Assembly: GCF_014649855.1 (NCBI RefSeq)
Contig: NZ_BMTV01000012.1
Coordinates: 1 to 64,000 of the forward strand
Direction: 5' to 3'
Source of the DNA: Streptomyces roseolus
Lineage (GTDB): Bacteria; Actinomycetota; Actinomycetes; Streptomycetales; Streptomycetaceae
Length of the DNA: 64,000 bases
In this document: in pieces, positions 24,440 to 31,664 of the stretch
Numbering within the stretch: the stretch's first letter is position 1
How the letters are laid out: every line of letters begins with the position of its first letter
Translations under genes and position numbers: made by a program
Notes under the pieces: model-generated
What the model was told of the DNA's origin: nothing
Database searches by the model: none
Seen by the model: only the letters and a program-made list of their open reading frames with translations

Positions 24440-25357
24440 CTCCTCCGGCGGCGGCTGGGACCCCTTCGGGAGGAGGTGGCCCCGACGGCTCAGGAGGAAC
24501 TTCTTGAAGGCGGCCACCGGGGGCGTGTCCGGGTGGCCGTCCAGCCAGGCCACGCCGATCTCGCGGACCGCGCGCGGGGCGGTCACGGTCAGTTCCACGA
24601 CGCCGGGGCGGGCCACGGCCGGCGGCGGCAGGAGCGCCACCCCGAGCCCGGCTGCGACCAGGCCGCGCAGGGTCTCGGCCTCCTCGCCCTCGAAGGCGAC
24701 CCGGGGCGCGAAGCCGGCCTCCGCGCACAGGTCGTCGGTGATGCGGCGGAGCCCGTAGCCGGGTTCGAGGGTCACGAAGGTCTCCTCGGCGGCCTCGGCG
24801 AGCCGGATCCGGCGACGTCCGGCGAGCCGGTGGTCGTCGGGCACGACGAGCCGCAGCCGCTGCTCGTCCAGCCGGCGGCCGACCAGGTCGGGGGCGTCCG
24901 GCACCGGCGAGGTCAGACAGAGGTCGAGCTCGCCGGCGCGGAGCCGTTCGATCATCGCCTCCCCGTAGTTCTGGACGAGGGTGAAGCGGATCTTGGGGTG
25001 GTCCACCCGGAAGGCCCGGATCAGCGCCGGGACGGTCTCCGAGCCCATGGTGTGCAGGAAGCCGAAGGCGACCCGGCCCGCGGTGGGGTCCGCGTCGGCC
25101 CGTACGGTGTCGGCGGCCCGCTCGACCTCGGCGAGGGCCCGCTCGGCGGCGGTGAGGAAGCGGCGGCCGGCGGGGGTGAGCGCCACGGTCCGGCCGCGCC
25201 GGGCGAACAGCGCGACGCCCAGGTCCGCTTCGAGCCGGACCATCGCCCGCGACAGCGTCGACTGCGGCACGCCCAGCTCCGCCGCCGCCCGGGTCACGTG
25301 CTCGTGCCGGGCGACCGCGGCGAAGTACGCGAGCCGCGGAGCCAGTACCGGCCCCAT
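24425..25357 (-). CDS. LysR-family transcriptional regulator
   Basis: A 310-aa LysR regulator. The HTH (about 1-60) contains RLAYFAAVARHEHVTRAAAELGVPQ in pieces, with the recognition helix QSTLSRAMVRLE. The effector domain (about 88-295) shows the usual GRVAFGFLHTMG start. The ATG at 25357 was chosen because it starts the conserved HTH and follows a weak GAAGAAG; the frame is open further upstream without family similarity. It is divergent from the MFS gene and a T-N11-A palindrome lies in between, so it probably controls that transporter. Confidence 0.9.
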   Translation of the reverse strand: MGPVLAPRLAYFAAVARHEHVTRAAAELGVPQSTLSRAMVRLEADLGVALFARRGRTVALTPAGRRFLTAAERALAEVERAADTVRADADPTAGRVAFGFLHTMGSETVPALIRAFRVDHPKIRFTLVQNYGEAMIERLRAGELDLCLTSPVPDAPDLVGRRLDEQRLRLVVPDDHRLAGRRRIRLAEAAEETFVTLEPGYGLRRITDDLCAEAGFAPRVAFEGEEAETLRGLVAAGLGVALLPPPAVARPGVVELTVTAPRAVREIGVAWLDGHPDTPPVAAFKKFLLSRRGHLLPKGSQPPPEESAPA

Positions 25358-25435
25358 GTCTTCTTCGTTACTGTTCGGTGACAGCCACGGCTGTGACCTG
25401 TACTCATGCGCCACGGGAACGATTACAGCAGATCC

Positions 25436-25450
25436 ATGCATTGGACGCAT
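25436..25450. promoter_or_regulatory. LysR-type binding site
   Basis: ATGCATTGGACGCAT is an interrupted palindrome with T-N11-A spacing. It overlaps the -35 element of the MFS gene promoter. Confidence 0.6.
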
Positions 25451-25470
25451 GAAACCGGGCGACCTAGGTT
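25441..25470 (+). promoter_or_regulatory. Promoter of the MFS gene at 25477
   Basis: -35 TTGGAC (25441-25446), 18-bp spacer, -10 TAGGTT (25465-25470). The -10 ends 6 nt before the ATG, predicting a leaderless message. The LysR-type site covers the -35. Confidence 0.65.
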
Positions 25471-25476
25471 CGGGGC

Positions 25477-26751
25477 ATGCCTTCCGCCAGTACCAAGGCG
25501 GACGCCGCCACCCCCGCGTCCGCCGACACCGCAGCCGACACCCGTCTCGCCCCCGGCGCCCCCGGCCACCGCCGGATGAGCCTCGCGCTCTTCGCCGCCG
25601 GACTCGCCGCCTTCGCGCTCCTCTACTCCACCCAGGCCCTCCTCCCGGCGATCTCCGCCGAATTCGGCGCGACCGCCTCGGCCGCCTCCTGGACCGTCTC
25701 CGCCGCGACCGGCGCGCTCGCCCTGTGCGTGCTGCCGCTCAGCGCGCTGTCGGAGCGCTTCGGCCGGCGCACGATGATGACCGCCTCCCTGGCGGTCGCG
25801 GTCGGCGTGGCGCTCCTGGTGCCGTTCGCGCCGAGCCTGGAGGTGCTGATCGCGCTGCGGGCGCTGCAGGGCGCGGCGCTGGCCGGACTGCCGGCCTCGG
25901 CGATGGCGTACCTGGCCGAGGAGGTACGGCCCCGGGCGCTGATCGGCGCCATCGGCCTCTTCGTCGCGGGCAACTCGATCGGCGGCATGAGCGGCCGGAT
26001 CGTCACCGGCTGGATCGCCCAGCTGTGGGGCTGGCGGGCGGGGCTCGCCGCGGTGGGCCTGACCTCGCTGCTGTGCGCGCTCGCCTTCCGGGCGCTGCTG
26101 CCGAAGGCCCGCCACTTCACCCCGGGCACGCTGAACCCGAAGGCGCTCGCGGCCACGGTGAAGGGGCACCTGGCGGACCCGCTGCTGATGCGCCTGTACG
26201 GCATCGGCGCGCTGTTCATGACGGTCTTCGGCGCCGTGTACACCGTGATCGGCTACCGGCTCGCGGAGGCGCCGTTCTCGCTGCCGCAGGGCGTGATCGG
26301 CTCGATCTTCCTGGTCTACCTGGTGGGCACGGTCTCCTCGGCGGCGGCCGGGAAGCTGGTCGGCCGGCTCGGCCGGCGCGGGGCCCTGTACCTGGCGGTC
26401 TCCACGACCGCGGCGGGGCTGCTGCTCTCGCTCTCCGGCTCCCTCGCGGCGGTCCTCGCGGGCCTGGTCCTCATCACGGCCGGCTTCTTCGCGGGCCACG
26501 CGGTGGCGTCCTCCGCGGTGAGCCGGACCGCGAGGACGGGCCGCGCGCAGGCCTCGGCGCTGTACCAGTCCGCGTACTACCTGGGCTCCAGCGCGGGCGG
26601 GACGCTCGGCGCGATCGCCTTCCACGCGGGCGGCTGGGCCGGGACCGTCGGCATCGGTCTGGTGGCGGTGCTCGGCGTCGTCTCGATCACCCTGTACGGC
26701 TCGCACAGCGCGCGCGTCGAGGCCCGCCGGATCCGTCCGGCAACGGCCTGA
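25477..26751 (+). CDS. MFS transporter
   Basis: A 424-aa major facilitator with a Thr/Ala-rich cytosolic N-terminus (1-33) and about 12 membrane helices. The loop 2-3 motif is present as LSERFGRRTMM. The YSTQALLP opening and GNSIGGMSGRI in helix 5 are typical of the YnfM/arabinose-efflux-like branch that exports small molecules. The substrate is unknown. It is controlled, by inference, by the divergent LysR regulator through the T-N11-A site in its promoter. Confidence 0.88.
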   Translation: MPSASTKADAATPASADTAADTRLAPGAPGHRRMSLALFAAGLAAFALLYSTQALLPAISAEFGATASAASWTVSAATGALALCVLPLSALSERFGRRTMMTASLAVAVGVALLVPFAPSLEVLIALRALQGAALAGLPASAMAYLAEEVRPRALIGAIGLFVAGNSIGGMSGRIVTGWIAQLWGWRAGLAAVGLTSLLCALAFRALLPKARHFTPGTLNPKALAATVKGHLADPLLMRLYGIGALFMTVFGAVYTVIGYRLAEAPFSLPQGVIGSIFLVYLVGTVSSAAAGKLVGRLGRRGALYLAVSTTAAGLLLSLSGSLAAVLAGLVLITAGFFAGHAVASSAVSRTARTGRAQASALYQSAYYLGSSAGGTLGAIAFHAGGWAGTVGIGLVAVLGVVSITLYGSHSARVEARRIRPATA

Positions 26752-26852
26752 GCACGCCCGGGTGACCATACGGTCACGAGGCCGGTCGCGGTGCAACCAC
26801 CGGGCTCCCCCGCCCGTCCCCCATGTCAGGACTCTAGGGGGAGTTGACGATC

Positions 26853-27560
26853 ATGATCCGATTCGCGCACCGGGCGGGGAAGAGAGCCGGCATAGCCGCC
26901 GGCCTCACCTCGCTGCTCGTACCGGCCGCCCTCGTGCTGGGCGCCGCACCGGCCCAGGCCGCGTCGTGCAACGTGACGACGGGGCCGCACCAGAAGCAGG
27001 TCGAGAAGTTCCTCGGCCGCACCGTCGACGGGCGCCAGTCGGCCGCCGACTGCAAGGCGATCCAGGACTTCCAGCGCAAGCACGGCATCACCCCGACCAT
27101 GGGGTACGCGGGCCCGCTGACCTGGCGCACCATGAACACGATGATCCAGCAGAAGGCGGCCGGGACCAACCCGAACAAGGACCGCAAGTGCCCGACGAAC
27201 AAGGGCCGGATCGCCTGCGTGGACCTCACCCGCCAGCTCAGCTGGATCCAGGACGGCTCCCGCCTGAAGTACGGCCCGGTGCCGGTGCGCACCGGCAAGG
27301 ACGGCACCGAGACGCGTACCGGCCTGAAGAAGGTCTACTGGCGGAACATCAACCACTGGTCGACGCTCTACAACGTCTCCATGCCGTACGCGCAGTTCTT
27401 CGACGGCGGCCAGGCCTTCCACTCGACGACCAAGTCGATGTGGAACCCGCCCGGCTCGGGCGGCTGCGTCAACATGCGCTCGGCCGACGCCAAGGCGTAC
27501 TGGAACCTCCTGCGCAACGGCGACGACGTCTACGTCTACGGACGCAAGCCGGGAACCTGA
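26853..27560 (+). CDS. L,D-transpeptidase with peptidoglycan-binding domain
   Basis: A 235-aa secreted protein. The signal peptide is residues 1-33 (ends AQA). A PG_binding_1-like region follows (about 40-95: VEKFLGRTVDGRQSAADCKAIQDFQRKHGI in part), then a YkuD catalytic domain (about 115-230). The catalytic stretch is HSTTKSMWNPPGSGGCVNM: the nucleophile Cys is present but the His usually just before Gly-Cys (SHGC) is Gly. YkuD enzymes make 3-3 crosslinks in peptidoglycan. The ATG at 26853 follows GGGGGAG at 9 nt; a TTG at 26844 is an alternative. A second enzyme of this kind is at 50411-51286. Confidence 0.85.
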   Translation: MIRFAHRAGKRAGIAAGLTSLLVPAALVLGAAPAQAASCNVTTGPHQKQVEKFLGRTVDGRQSAADCKAIQDFQRKHGITPTMGYAGPLTWRTMNTMIQQKAAGTNPNKDRKCPTNKGRIACVDLTRQLSWIQDGSRLKYGPVPVRTGKDGTETRTGLKKVYWRNINHWSTLYNVSMPYAQFFDGGQAFHSTTKSMWNPPGSGGCVNMRSADAKAYWNLLRNGDDVYVYGRKPGT

Positions 27561-27583
27561 CCCCGGCTGTCGGTGCGCTGCGG

Positions 27584-27589
27584 TAGCTT
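27584..27589 (+). promoter_or_regulatory. -10-like element (TAGCTT) of the ECF sigma gene
   Basis: TAGCTT fits TANNNT and lies about 54 nt upstream of the sigma factor ATG. No clear -35 is seen. Confidence 0.35.
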
Positions 27590-27642
27590 CGCTCTCACCG
27601 GTGCCGAACGCCGGCGCCGGTGAGGGGTGAGTGGGGAACGCG

Positions 27643-28614
27643 ATGGGCGAGACCGCCGTGGTGACGACCGATGAACTCGACAAGTACCGGCGCGAGCTGA
27701 CCGGTTACTGCTACCGGATGCTGGGGTCCTCCTTCGAGGCGGAGGACGCGGTGCAGGACACGATGGTGCGGGCCTGGAAGGCGCTCGACTCCTTCGAGGG
27801 GCGCTCGTCCCTGCGGTCCTGGCTCTACCGGATCGCCACCAACGTCTGCCTCGACGCGCTGAACGCGGGGAACAAGCGGGCCAGGCCGATGGACCTCTCC
27901 GGGCCGACGCCGGTCGCGCAGGCGCAGCTCGTGAAGCAGCCGGAGATCACCTGGCTGGAGCCGATCCCGGACGGGCGCGTCCTGCCGACCGCCGGGGACC
28001 CGGCGGAGGCGGCGCTGCACCGGGAGACCGTGCGGCTCGCCTTCGTCGCCGCGCTCCAGCACCTGGCGCCCAAGCAGCGGGCCGTGCTGATCCTGCGCGA
28101 GGTGCTCGCGTGGAAGGCCGCCGAGGTCGCCGAACTGCTCGACACCTCGGTCGCCTCGGTGAACAGCGCGCTCCAGCGGGCCCGGGCGACCATCGCCGAG
28201 CAGGCCCCCGCCGAGTCCGACGCGGCGAACCCGCTCGACGAGGAGCAGCAGGCGCTCCTGGAGCGGTACGTGGCGGCGTTCGAGGGCTACGACATGCGGG
28301 CCCTGACCGCGCTCCTCCACGAGGACGCGACCATGACCATGCCGCCGTTCGACCTCTGGCTCCGGGGCCACGACGACATCGTGGGCTGGATGCTGGGCGT
28401 CGGCGACGTGTGCCGCGGCTCGAAGCTGGTCCCGACGGTCGCCAACGGCTCGCCGGCCTTCGCGCACTACCACCCGGACCCGGAGGGCGGTTACAGCCCG
28501 TGGGCGCTGATCGTCCTGGAGCTGCGGGACGGCAAGGTGGCCGGCATGGACTTCTTCCTGGACACCCCGCGCTGGTTCCCGCTCTTCGACCTGCCGGAGC
28601 GGCTGGAGGCCTAG
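27643..28614 (+). CDS. ECF sigma factor with C-terminal SnoaL-like domain
   Basis: A 323-aa sigma factor. Region 2 is at about 12-85 (YRRELTGYCYRMLGSSFEAEDAVQDT, RSWLYRIATNVCLDAL). Region 4 is at about 140-190 (LQHLAPKQRAVLILREVLAWKAAEVAELLDTSVASVNSALQRAR in part). A SnoaL/NTF2-like domain follows (about 205-320: LLERYVAAFEGYDMRALTALLHEDATMTMPPFDLWLRG in part). This domain order is that of SigG-like (ECF56-type) factors, where the extra domain controls activity instead of an anti-sigma factor. Its stop overlaps the convergent STAS gene by 4 nt. A GGGGA ribosome binding site supports the ATG. Confidence 0.88.
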   Translation: MGETAVVTTDELDKYRRELTGYCYRMLGSSFEAEDAVQDTMVRAWKALDSFEGRSSLRSWLYRIATNVCLDALNAGNKRARPMDLSGPTPVAQAQLVKQPEITWLEPIPDGRVLPTAGDPAEAALHRETVRLAFVAALQHLAPKQRAVLILREVLAWKAAEVAELLDTSVASVNSALQRARATIAEQAPAESDAANPLDEEQQALLERYVAAFEGYDMRALTALLHEDATMTMPPFDLWLRGHDDIVGWMLGVGDVCRGSKLVPTVANGSPAFAHYHPDPEGGYSPWALIVLELRDGKVAGMDFFLDTPRWFPLFDLPERLEA

Positions 28615-28910
28615 AGGACCTCGTCCAGGCCGGTGAGGCGGAGCAGGGCCGTGAGGTCGGGGCCTGCTCCGTCGAAGGTGAGCCGGTGGCCGTGGCGGCG
28701 GGCGGTGAGCGCGAGGCGGGCCAGGGCGTCGACGGCCCCGAGCCCGCCCGCCTCGGCGTCGACCAGGCACCGCACGTCCCCGGGCGGGGCGGCGGCCAGG
28801 TCGGCGCAGAGCCGGGCGACCTCCTCGCGGGTGGGCGCGGCGGGCAGGGTCACGACGAGCGGCTGACTGGTGTCCACGAGGGGGTGACCGCCCGGGGGGC
28901 CGGAACTCAT
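28611..28910 (-). CDS. STAS-domain protein
   Basis: A 99-aa protein with a single STAS-like fold: QPLVVTLPAAPTREEVARLCADL, then DVRCLVDAEAGGLGAVDALARLALTARRHG in part, ending DLTALLRLTGLDEVL. Stand-alone STAS proteins act as anti-sigma antagonists or phospho-switch partners. The usual Ser/Thr of anti-anti-sigma factors is not evident (Glu-Ala-Gly-Gly-Leu in that place). It is convergent with the ECF sigma gene (4-nt stop overlap) and starts only 18 nt from the divergent HAD gene. Confidence 0.75.
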   Translation of the reverse strand: MSSGPPGGHPLVDTSQPLVVTLPAAPTREEVARLCADLAAAPPGDVRCLVDAEAGGLGAVDALARLALTARRHGHRLTFDGAGPDLTALLRLTGLDEVL

Positions 28911-28915
28911 CGCGC

Positions 28916-28921
28916 TAGGCT
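28916..28921 (+). promoter_or_regulatory. -10 element (TAGGCT) of the HAD gene
   Basis: TAGGCT ends 7 nt before the ATG at 28929, within the 18-nt gap between divergent start codons, so the message is probably leaderless. Confidence 0.5.
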
Positions 28922-28928
28922 CGCGATC

Positions 28929-29582
28929 ATGACTTCTCACCCCGTCGAACTGGTGATCTTCGACTGTGACGGTGTTCTGGTGGACAGCGAGCGGCTCTAC
29001 TGCCGGGTGGACCGGGAGGTCTTCGCGGAGCTGGGGGCCGAGTTCTCCGAGGCGGAGCTGGTGGAGCGCTTCGTGGGCTCCCCGCACGAGATCTGGACGG
29101 CGCTCGTGGAGGAGCGCCGGGGCCGCCCGCTGGAGCCGGGGTGGCAGGAGCCGTACCGCGTCCGGTACGAGACGGTGCTCGACGCCGAGCTGACGGCCGT
29201 CGAGGGCGTCACGGAGGTCCTGGACGCGCTGGCGGTGCCGTACTGCCTGGCCTCCAACGGCAGCCACGCCGAGATCCGCCGCAACCTCACCCGCACGGGC
29301 CTGCTCGACCGCTTCGAGGGCCGCGTCTTCTCCGCCCGCGACGTCGCCCGCGGCAAGCCCGCCCCGGACCTCTTCCTGCACGCCGCCGCCACGATGGGCG
29401 TCCCGCCGGAGCGGTGCGCGGTGGTGGAGGACAGCCCGTACGGCGTCCGCGCGGCGCGGGCGGCCGGCATGCGCGCGTACGGCTACACGGGCGGCCTGAC
29501 CCCGGCCCACCGCCTGGAGGGCCCCGGCACGGTGGTCTTCGCGGACATGCGGGAGCTGACGGGGCTGCTGGGGGTCAGCTGA
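28929..29582 (+). CDS. HAD-superfamily phosphatase/phosphatase-like (GPH/beta-PGM branch)
   Basis: A 217-aa HAD hydrolase. Motif I is FDCDGVLVDSE (Asp nucleophile about residue 11), motif II is LASNGSH, motif III is the Lys in RGKPAPDLFLHA, and motif IV is VVEDSPYGVRAA. The helical cap between motifs I and II is of the C1 type. Branch members act on sugar phosphates such as beta-glucose-1-phosphate or 2-deoxyglucose-6-phosphate; the substrate here is not known. Its end overlaps the convergent Uma2-like remnant by 8 nt. Confidence 0.85.
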   Translation: MTSHPVELVIFDCDGVLVDSERLYCRVDREVFAELGAEFSEAELVERFVGSPHEIWTALVEERRGRPLEPGWQEPYRVRYETVLDAELTAVEGVTEVLDALAVPYCLASNGSHAEIRRNLTRTGLLDRFEGRVFSARDVARGKPAPDLFLHAAATMGVPPERCAVVEDSPYGVRAARAAGMRAYGYTGGLTPAHRLEGPGTVVFADMRELTGLLGVS

Positions 29583-29790
29583 CGGGGAACTCGGCGGTGT
29601 CGAGGGTGAGGCCGAAGGGGGCGGGGAGGTGGATCTTCCCGCCGAACGGGGCGGCGCTCAGGACCCGGTGGACGGAGTCCTTCGGCTCGCCGTAGAGGGT
29701 GACGGTGGGGCCGCCGGGGGCCCAGCGACGGACCAGGTCCTCCCAGCCGTTGCCCGCGTCGGCGTGGGGCTCGGCAGCGAGTGCGCTCAT
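29575..29790 (-). pseudogene. Internally deleted Uma2-family endonuclease remnant
   Basis: A 71-aa open frame whose first 22 residues (MSALAAEPHADAGNGWEDLV) look like the start of Streptomyces Uma2 (DUF820) proteins. Residues from about 23 on (WAPGGPTVTLYGEPKDSVHR, then HLPAPFGLTLDTAEFPVS) look like their C-terminus. The roughly 120-residue core with the nuclease Asp/Glu/Lys residues is missing, yet the frame and a GAGGAG ribosome binding site remain. The simplest reading is an in-frame internal deletion of a once full-length gene. A retained small peptide cannot be excluded. Confidence 0.65.
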
Positions 29791-29829
29791 GGGGTGCTCC
29801 TCATTCGGTCGTCACCGATCCCAGCATGC

Positions 29830-29865
29830 CGAACGGGACCGGTGGGGGTCCACCGGTCCCGTTCG
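29830..29865 (-). terminator. Terminator of deoA
   Basis: Perfect 15-bp stem (29830-29844 with 29851-29865) and a 6-nt loop, 33 nt after the deoA stop. Confidence 0.88.
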
Positions 29866-29897
29866 CCCGAAAGTGTCATCGGCACATGCCAGGGCCG

Positions 29898-31175
29898 TTA
29901 CGCGATGCGGTCCAGGACGATCGGGGTCGGGGTGAAGTCGGTGCCGGCCGGGGCGATGTCCCAGGCGGCGTCCAGGGACTTCAGGGCGTAGTCGAACTTC
30001 TCCGGGGTGTCCGTGTGGAGGGTGAGGAGGGGCTGGCCCGCCGTCACCGTGTCGCCGGGCTTGGCGTGGAGCTCGACGCCCGCGCCGGCCTGCACCGGGT
30101 CCTCCTTGCGGGCGCGGCCGGCGCCGAGGCGCCAGGCGGCGATGCCGATGTCGTACGCGTCGAGGCGGGTGAGGACGCCGGAGGCGGGGGCCGTGACGAC
30201 GTGCTGCTCGCGGGCGACCGGGAGGGCCGCGTCCGGGTCGCCGCCCTGGGCCGCGATCATCCGGCGCCAGACGTCCATCGCCGAACCGTCCTGGAGGGCC
30301 TTCGCCGGGTCGGCGTCCTTGATGCCGGCCGCGGCGAGCATCTCGGCGGCGAGGGCGACGGTCAGGTCGACGACGTCCTTCGGGCCGCCGCCCGCGAGGA
30401 CCTCGACGGACTCGCGGACCTCCAGGGCGTTGCCGGCGGTGAGGCCGAGCGGGGTCGACATGTCGGTGAGGAGCGCGACCGTCTTCACGCCGCTGTCGGT
30501 GCCGAGCGCGACCATGGTGGAGGCCAGCTCGCGGGCGTCCTCGATGGTCTTCATGAAGGCGCCGGTGCCGACCTTGACGTCGAGGACGAGGGAGCCGGTG
30601 CCCTCGGCGATCTTCTTGGACATGATGGAGGAGGCGATGAGGGGGATCGCCTCGACGGTGCCCGTCACGTCGCGGAGCGCGTACAGCTTCTTGTCCGCGG
30701 GGGCCAGGCCGTCGCCGGCCGCGCAGATGACCGCGCCGGTGGTGTCGAGGACGTGGAGCATCTCCTCGTTGGAGAGCAGGGCGCGCCAGCCGGGGATGGA
30801 CTCCAGCTTGTCGAGGGTGCCGCCGGTGTGGCCGAGGCCGCGGCCGGAGAGCTGCGGGACGGCCGCGCCGCAGGCGGCGACGAGCGGGGCGAGCGGGAGG
30901 GTGATCTTGTCGCCGACGCCGCCGGTGGAGTGCTTGTCGGCGGTCGGGCGGGAGAGCGCGTCGAAGTTCATGCGCTCGCCGGAGGCGATCATGGCCGCCG
31001 TCCAGCGGGCGATCTCGTCGCGGTTCATGCCGTTGAGCAGGATGGCCATCGCCAGGGCGGACATCTGCTCGTCGGCGACCGTGCCGCGGGTGTAGGCGTC
31101 GATGACCCAGTCGATCTGCTCGGGGCTCAGCTCGCCCTTGTCCCGCTTGGTGCGGATGACGGAGATGACGTCCAT
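29898..31175 (-). CDS. deoA: Thymidine (pyrimidine nucleoside) phosphorylase
   Basis: A 425-aa enzyme that phosphorolyses thymidine and deoxyuridine (and possibly uridine) to the base and (deoxy)ribose-1-phosphate. The family signature is SGRGLGHTGGTLDKLESIPG. The phosphate-binding KHSTGGVGDK is at about 81-90, and the Lys/Ser-rich ASSIMSKKIAEG is present. Operator D lies 15 bp upstream of the ATG, and GAGG provides the ribosome binding site. A terminator separates it from cdd, so it has its own controlled promoter although it follows the importer-cdd operon on the same strand. Confidence 0.95.
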   Translation of the reverse strand: MDVISVIRTKRDKGELSPEQIDWVIDAYTRGTVADEQMSALAMAILLNGMNRDEIARWTAAMIASGERMNFDALSRPTADKHSTGGVGDKITLPLAPLVAACGAAVPQLSGRGLGHTGGTLDKLESIPGWRALLSNEEMLHVLDTTGAVICAAGDGLAPADKKLYALRDVTGTVEAIPLIASSIMSKKIAEGTGSLVLDVKVGTGAFMKTIEDARELASTMVALGTDSGVKTVALLTDMSTPLGLTAGNALEVRESVEVLAGGGPKDVVDLTVALAAEMLAAAGIKDADPAKALQDGSAMDVWRRMIAAQGGDPDAALPVAREQHVVTAPASGVLTRLDAYDIGIAAWRLGAGRARKEDPVQAGAGVELHAKPGDTVTAGQPLLTLHTDTPEKFDYALKSLDAAWDIAPAGTDFTPTPIVLDRIA

Positions 31176-31190
31176 GTCGTGGTGCCTCTT

Positions 31191-31204
31191 TCTACGCGCA
31201 TAGA
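31191..31204. promoter_or_regulatory. Operator D of the nucleoside-salvage regulon (deoA)
   Basis: TCTACGCGCATAGA, a 13/14 match to the shared palindrome, starts 16 bp upstream of the deoA start codon. No convincing -10 hexamer was placed. Confidence 0.75.
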
Positions 31205-31217
31205 GGGGGGAACGGGA

Positions 31218-31253
31218 GGAGCGGCCCTTCCATCGTGCCGGAAGGGCCGCTCC
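31218..31253 (-). terminator. Terminator between cdd and deoA
   Basis: Perfect 14-bp stem (31218-31231 with 31240-31253), 7 nt after the cdd stop codon. Confidence 0.88.
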
Positions 31254-31259
31254 GGTGTG

Positions 31260-31664
31260 CTACTTCGCCAGGTGGTCGGGGCCGAAGGCCTGCGGCAGCA
31301 TCTCCGCCAGGGTGAGGAACCCGGCGGGCGTCTCCAGGACGAGCTCGGGGCCGCCGAACTCGTACAGGAGCTGGCGGCACCGGCCGCAGGGGACGAGCGA
31401 CTCGCCCCGGCCGTCCACGCACACGAAGTGGGTGAGCCGGCCGCCGCCGGTGGCCTGGAGCTGGGAGACCAGGCCGCACTCGGCGCAGAGGCCGAGCCCG
31501 AAGGAGGCGTTCTCGACGTTGCAGCCGGAGACCGTCCGGCCGTCGTCGACGAGGGCGGCCGCGCCGACCGGGTAGCCGGAGTACGGGGCGTACGCGCGGG
31601 CCATCGCCTCGCGCGCGGCGACCCGCAGGGCCTCCCAGTCGGGCTCGGTGGCGGGCGTCGTCAC
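31260..31664 (-). CDS. cdd: Cytidine deaminase
   Basis: A 134-aa homotetrameric-type cytidine deaminase converting (deoxy)cytidine to (deoxy)uridine, the substrate of DeoA. Zinc and catalytic residues are in CAEC (with Glu as proton shuttle) and PCGRC. The substrate loop is GCNVENASFG. It overlaps the upstream permease gene by 4 nt, so it is the last gene of the importer operon. Confidence 0.95.
   Translation of the reverse strand: MTTPATEPDWEALRVAAREAMARAYAPYSGYPVGAAALVDDGRTVSGCNVENASFGLGLCAECGLVSQLQATGGGRLTHFVCVDGRGESLVPCGRCRQLLYEFGGPELVLETPAGFLTLAEMLPQAFGPDHLAK

Noticed and set aside
25358..25450. N-terminal extension of the LysR regulator
   Set aside because: It would place coding sequence over the LysR binding site and MFS promoter; the family N-terminus begins at 25357.
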